NCBI GenBank assembly: GCA_029548025.1
Contig: JAKPOE010000444.1
Span: 1 to 7,360 of the forward strand
Length of the DNA: 7,360 nucleotides
Direction of reading: 5' to 3'
DNA from: Spirochaetota bacterium
GTDB lineage: Bacteria; Spirochaetota; UBA4802; UB4802
Shown here: positions 5,048 through 7,360 of the stretch, piece by piece
Position numbering within the stretch: position 1 is the first letter of the stretch
How the letters are laid out: every line of letters starts with the position of its first letter
Position numbers and translations under genes: made by a program
Notes under the pieces: generated by a model
The model's database searches: none
The model's input: the letters and a program-made list of their open reading frames with translations, nothing else
Told to the model about the DNA's origin: nothing

Positions 5048-7204
5048 TCAACTACGTCTGACAAACGGCAATGCAACACCAACAACTATTATCACCGTAC
5101 CTAACCAGACAAGCCAGATAAGTCGTTTAAACGATATATCAACAATAACCGAATCAGGAGGAAGAACTGCATTGTCATGAGCATCAATGTGCAAAACAAC
5201 TATCGCATCCCGTACATCAAAATCAAGCAGAACAATAGTGCGGTTTGTTCCGGGGATCATAGCTTTGATATCCTGTCGCCTATCATTGGTATAGGCAACG
5301 CCAGGTTTAACCGTATACTGTCGCCCCTTATGGGTGACGGTACATTGTGCATAGACAATGGCATTCCCTTTCATCATGGCTGCCCTATCGACATCAAAGT
5401 TATCAAAACGTATGGTGATATCACCAATCGTACGTATCTCACCTTTTTTGAGCATCACCTGAGTCAGCTTATCATACCCGCTCATATATTCAACAGGTGA
5501 AATATACACATCATAGAGTATATTGTAGTCAATGTAAGGCTCCCTGAATAGCTGGTTTGTTCTGGTATCAATAAAATAAGGTGTGGTAATAGTTTTGCCT
5601 TTGTTGTAGTAACTATAATGAAAAACCAGAGCATTCTTAGCGCCACCTGTCATCCCTACAAGCTCAAGTGAAACAGGATAAATGGTTTTTTTCTCCTTCT
5701 GGATTAATTCCGTATGATAATCCAGCGACTGGGTTTGTGATGTGATTATACCAATAATAAGCAGTGCCACGCCACTGTGGGCTACCCGTGCGGCTCTATT
5801 TAAATGGGTATAAGGAAACAAGCCCTTTATAGTGGTAACAATAATAAAAAAGCTTACAAACATTAATACTAATGGGAATATGCGGATTGTCTCCCCAATA
5901 TATAAAAGGATTGTTAAAGTTAAGGCGATAGTTATCGGTATAACAAAAGTCCTTGCTTTCAACGGTAATTTTTTTGTGAAGGTAGCAAGCAGTAATAATA
6001 TCACGATAACCAGGCCAACTGGCTTTACAATGCTTATGTAATACGATTCTCTAACGGTTGATGGTTGCGATAGTAATCTGGTAAGCAGTGGCATACAGGT
6101 GCCAATAATAACAAACAATGCAAAAAATACCATTGCAGCAATACCGTATACCATTATATTTTCTTTTGAAAGCACATCATTATCAAGAACTTTGCCACGT
6201 GCATCCCTGGAGCGATAGATAAGCAAGCCAATGCTTAATACAACTGTCGTGCTCAAAAACAACAAAAGATCAGTAAAATTGCCTGCCCCGTTGAATGAAT
6301 GAACCGAAAAATCTGAAAGCACCCCACTTCGTGTTAAAAATGTGCCAAAAAGGACAAAAACATATACCCCTATTGCCATGGCAATATTAGCCCGTACCAG
6401 AACCTGTTTTCGTTTCTGCAGTATTAATCCATGCAATAGTGCAATACTGATAAGCCATGGTATAAGGGATGCATTCTCAACTGGGTCCCAACCCCAATAA
6501 CCACCCCACCCCAATACCTTGTATGCCCAGTAGCCACCTAAAAATATCCCGGCTCCCAGGGTCAACACGGTTGCGAGCACATAACGGTAAGCGGTAAGTA
6601 TAATGGAATAGTTATTATATAGTAACGATAGTATTGCATAAATAAACGCTATGGTAGATAATGCATAGCCAATAAAAAGAACCGGTGGATGAATGATCAT
6701 CCAGAAATCCTGTAATAGTGGATTAAGCCCGGCACCATCTGTGGGAATTATATTTACGGGAAAATTTTTTGATGTATCCCATATATAGGTAAACGGATTA
6801 TTATTGATACAATGAATAACAAAGATAAGCGATACTAAACCCACTATTGTTAAAAAGCCTTGTTTCAATTGTTCTTCCCTGGTAACGGCAATAACCCCGG
6901 CAATCATTATAAAAAATGTCCATAAGACGATGGAACCTTCCTGACCTGCCCATACCCCGGCAATACGGTATAGTACGGGCAAATCAACCGATGAATAGTG
7001 GTATACATAAGAATATTGAAATTTAAAGGTAACAAATGCCATTAACAAACATATAAGCATTAATGCTACAATCCCTGTTGCAGCATAATAAAGATATTTT
7101 GCTAAAGTAAATATTTTTGGTTTGCTCAATGAATATACAGCTGCCATTGTCGATAGCATAATCAATAGTGCCGTAATCCATGGCAGATAATATAAACTAT
7201 TCAT
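5048..7204 (-). CDS. ccmF: CcmF, heme lyase subunit of cytochrome c maturation System I
   Basis: Inner-membrane protein that takes heme from holo-CcmE and helps attach it to apocytochrome c in the periplasm. 718 residues, somewhat longer than the roughly 650 of E. coli. Many membrane segments span residues 1-490 plus a last one near 694-713; a periplasmic domain lies between (about 490-690). Diagnostic motifs: VWAGQEGSIVLW (84-95), and the tryptophan-rich WWD heme-handling motif at 233-250, reading WGGYWGWDPVENAS where proteobacteria commonly have WGGWWFWDPVENAS. All four conserved histidines can be placed by context: His172 (IIHPPVLF), His258 (LLHGLIL), His302 (SVHSF) and His476 (VAHSGVA), corresponding to the periplasmic and transmembrane heme ligands known for E. 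coli CcmF. ATG 7204 follows the ccmE stop with no gap, and AGGGAG (7219-7214) inside ccmE provides the ribosome binding site, so the two are coupled. The next gene is smpB, not ccmG or ccmH. Confidence 0.96.
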   Translation of the reverse strand: MNSLYYLPWITALLIMLSTMAAVYSLSKPKIFTLAKYLYYAATGIVALMLICLLMAFVTFKFQYSYVYHYSSVDLPVLYRIAGVWAGQEGSIVLWTFFIMIAGVIAVTREEQLKQGFLTIVGLVSLIFVIHCINNNPFTYIWDTSKNFPVNIIPTDGAGLNPLLQDFWMIIHPPVLFIGYALSTIAFIYAILSLLYNNYSIILTAYRYVLATVLTLGAGIFLGGYWAYKVLGWGGYWGWDPVENASLIPWLISIALLHGLILQKRKQVLVRANIAMAIGVYVFVLFGTFLTRSGVLSDFSVHSFNGAGNFTDLLLFLSTTVVLSIGLLIYRSRDARGKVLDNDVLSKENIMVYGIAAMVFFALFVIIGTCMPLLTRLLSQPSTVRESYYISIVKPVGLVIVILLLLATFTKKLPLKARTFVIPITIALTLTILLYIGETIRIFPLVLMFVSFFIIVTTIKGLFPYTHLNRAARVAHSGVALLIIGIITSQTQSLDYHTELIQKEKKTIYPVSLELVGMTGGAKNALVFHYSYYNKGKTITTPYFIDTRTNQLFREPYIDYNILYDVYISPVEYMSGYDKLTQVMLKKGEIRTIGDITIRFDNFDVDRAAMMKGNAIVYAQCTVTHKGRQYTVKPGVAYTNDRRQDIKAMIPGTNRTIVLLDFDVRDAIVVLHIDAHDNAVLPPDSVIVDISFKRLIWLVWLGTVIIVVGVALPFVRRS

Positions 7205-7360
7205 CTATTTTTGCTCCCTGGTATACTTTGATGGGCATTTAACCAATATTTTATCTGCTTCAAACATCTGTTTTTTGTTATTATAGATGCCGATTGCAAC
7301 AACGCTGGTAGCATGTTCAAAGTTCAACGGTTTGGCACCCCTGTATAGTACCGTCATCCG
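7205..7360 (-). CDS. ccmE: CcmE, periplasmic heme chaperone, C-terminal 51 residues (CxxxY type)
   Basis: Only the 3' end is present; the 5' part lies beyond the right edge. The frame is open for 51 codons to TAG at 7207-7205. The residues read MTVLYRGAKP near the edge, then VVAIGIYNN, then FEADKILVKCPSKY and a five-residue tail. This matches the end of the CcmE OB-fold domain (V-Y-x-G-x-x-P ... V-V-x-G ... F-x-A-x-x-I-L-x-K). CcmE carries heme from CcmABCD to CcmF. In E. coli the heme-binding residue is His in H-x-x-x-Y; here it is Cys in C-P-S-K-Y, the CxxxY variant known from archaea and Desulfovibrio-type systems. The gene abuts ccmF with no spacer, which supports both the assignment and an operon. 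Confidence 0.9.
   Translation of the reverse strand, partial: RMTVLYRGAKPLNFEHATSVVAIGIYNNKKQMFEADKILVKCPSKYTREQK

Noticed and set aside
528..5241. A 13-base word (AGAACAATAGTGC) occurring near 528 and again near 5229
   Set aside because: One match of this length in 7 kb of AT-rich sequence is expected by chance, and the copies lie in unrelated coding contexts.
4893..6041. Plus-strand open frames opposite smpB and ccmF (4893-5180, 5177-5500, 5832-6041)
   Set aside because: They are antisense to conserved genes, have no recognisable product, and low-complexity composition reflecting the membrane gene on the other strand.

Overview
The window holds seven protein-coding genes and one real intergenic gap of about 520 bp. 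It looks chromosomal: AT-rich DNA from a Gram-negative-type (diderm) bacterium. A lipoprotein signal peptide and a System I (Ccm) cytochrome c maturation locus point to an organism with a periplasm and c-type cytochromes. The lineage cannot be fixed from sequence alone. A spirochaete or another non-proteobacterial diderm is a reasonable guess, given the AT-rich composition, the relaxed lipobox and the Cys-type CcmE, but I hold that loosely.

Layout. (1) 1-1924, minus strand: a two-gene unit. A membrane-anchored TPR protein ends in a degenerate Mrr-like domain. Two bases later comes a lipoprotein gene that runs off the left edge. (2) 1925-2443: a divergent intergenic region. Its left part is very AT-rich and holds a candidate promoter for the TPR gene. 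Its right part is a cluster of short imperfect palindromes resembling dispersed intergenic repeats. (3) 2444-4539, plus strand: purE and guaA, overlapping by four bases (ATGA). They act in early and late purine synthesis respectively. (4) 4571-7360, minus strand: the 3' end of ccmE, then ccmF, then smpB, packed as one unit that converges on guaA across a 31-bp gap.

How the genes work together. PurE acts on the carboxylated AIR intermediate on the way to IMP, and GuaA turns XMP into GMP, so the plus-strand pair serves purine nucleotide supply. CcmE carries heme in the periplasm and CcmF is the membrane component that passes heme to apocytochrome c. SmpB, the tmRNA partner in ribosome rescue, appears to ride on the same transcript. 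The TPR protein and lipoprotein are probably an envelope pair of unknown role.

Most of the window is housekeeping and I see no clearly new system. The points most worth a second look are the CxxxY-type CcmE with no ccmG/ccmH after ccmF, the TPR protein with an apparently inactive Mrr-like tail, a Tyr in GuaA where class I glutamine amidotransferases carry a conserved Gln, and palindromic repeats that create a false N-terminal extension on purE.
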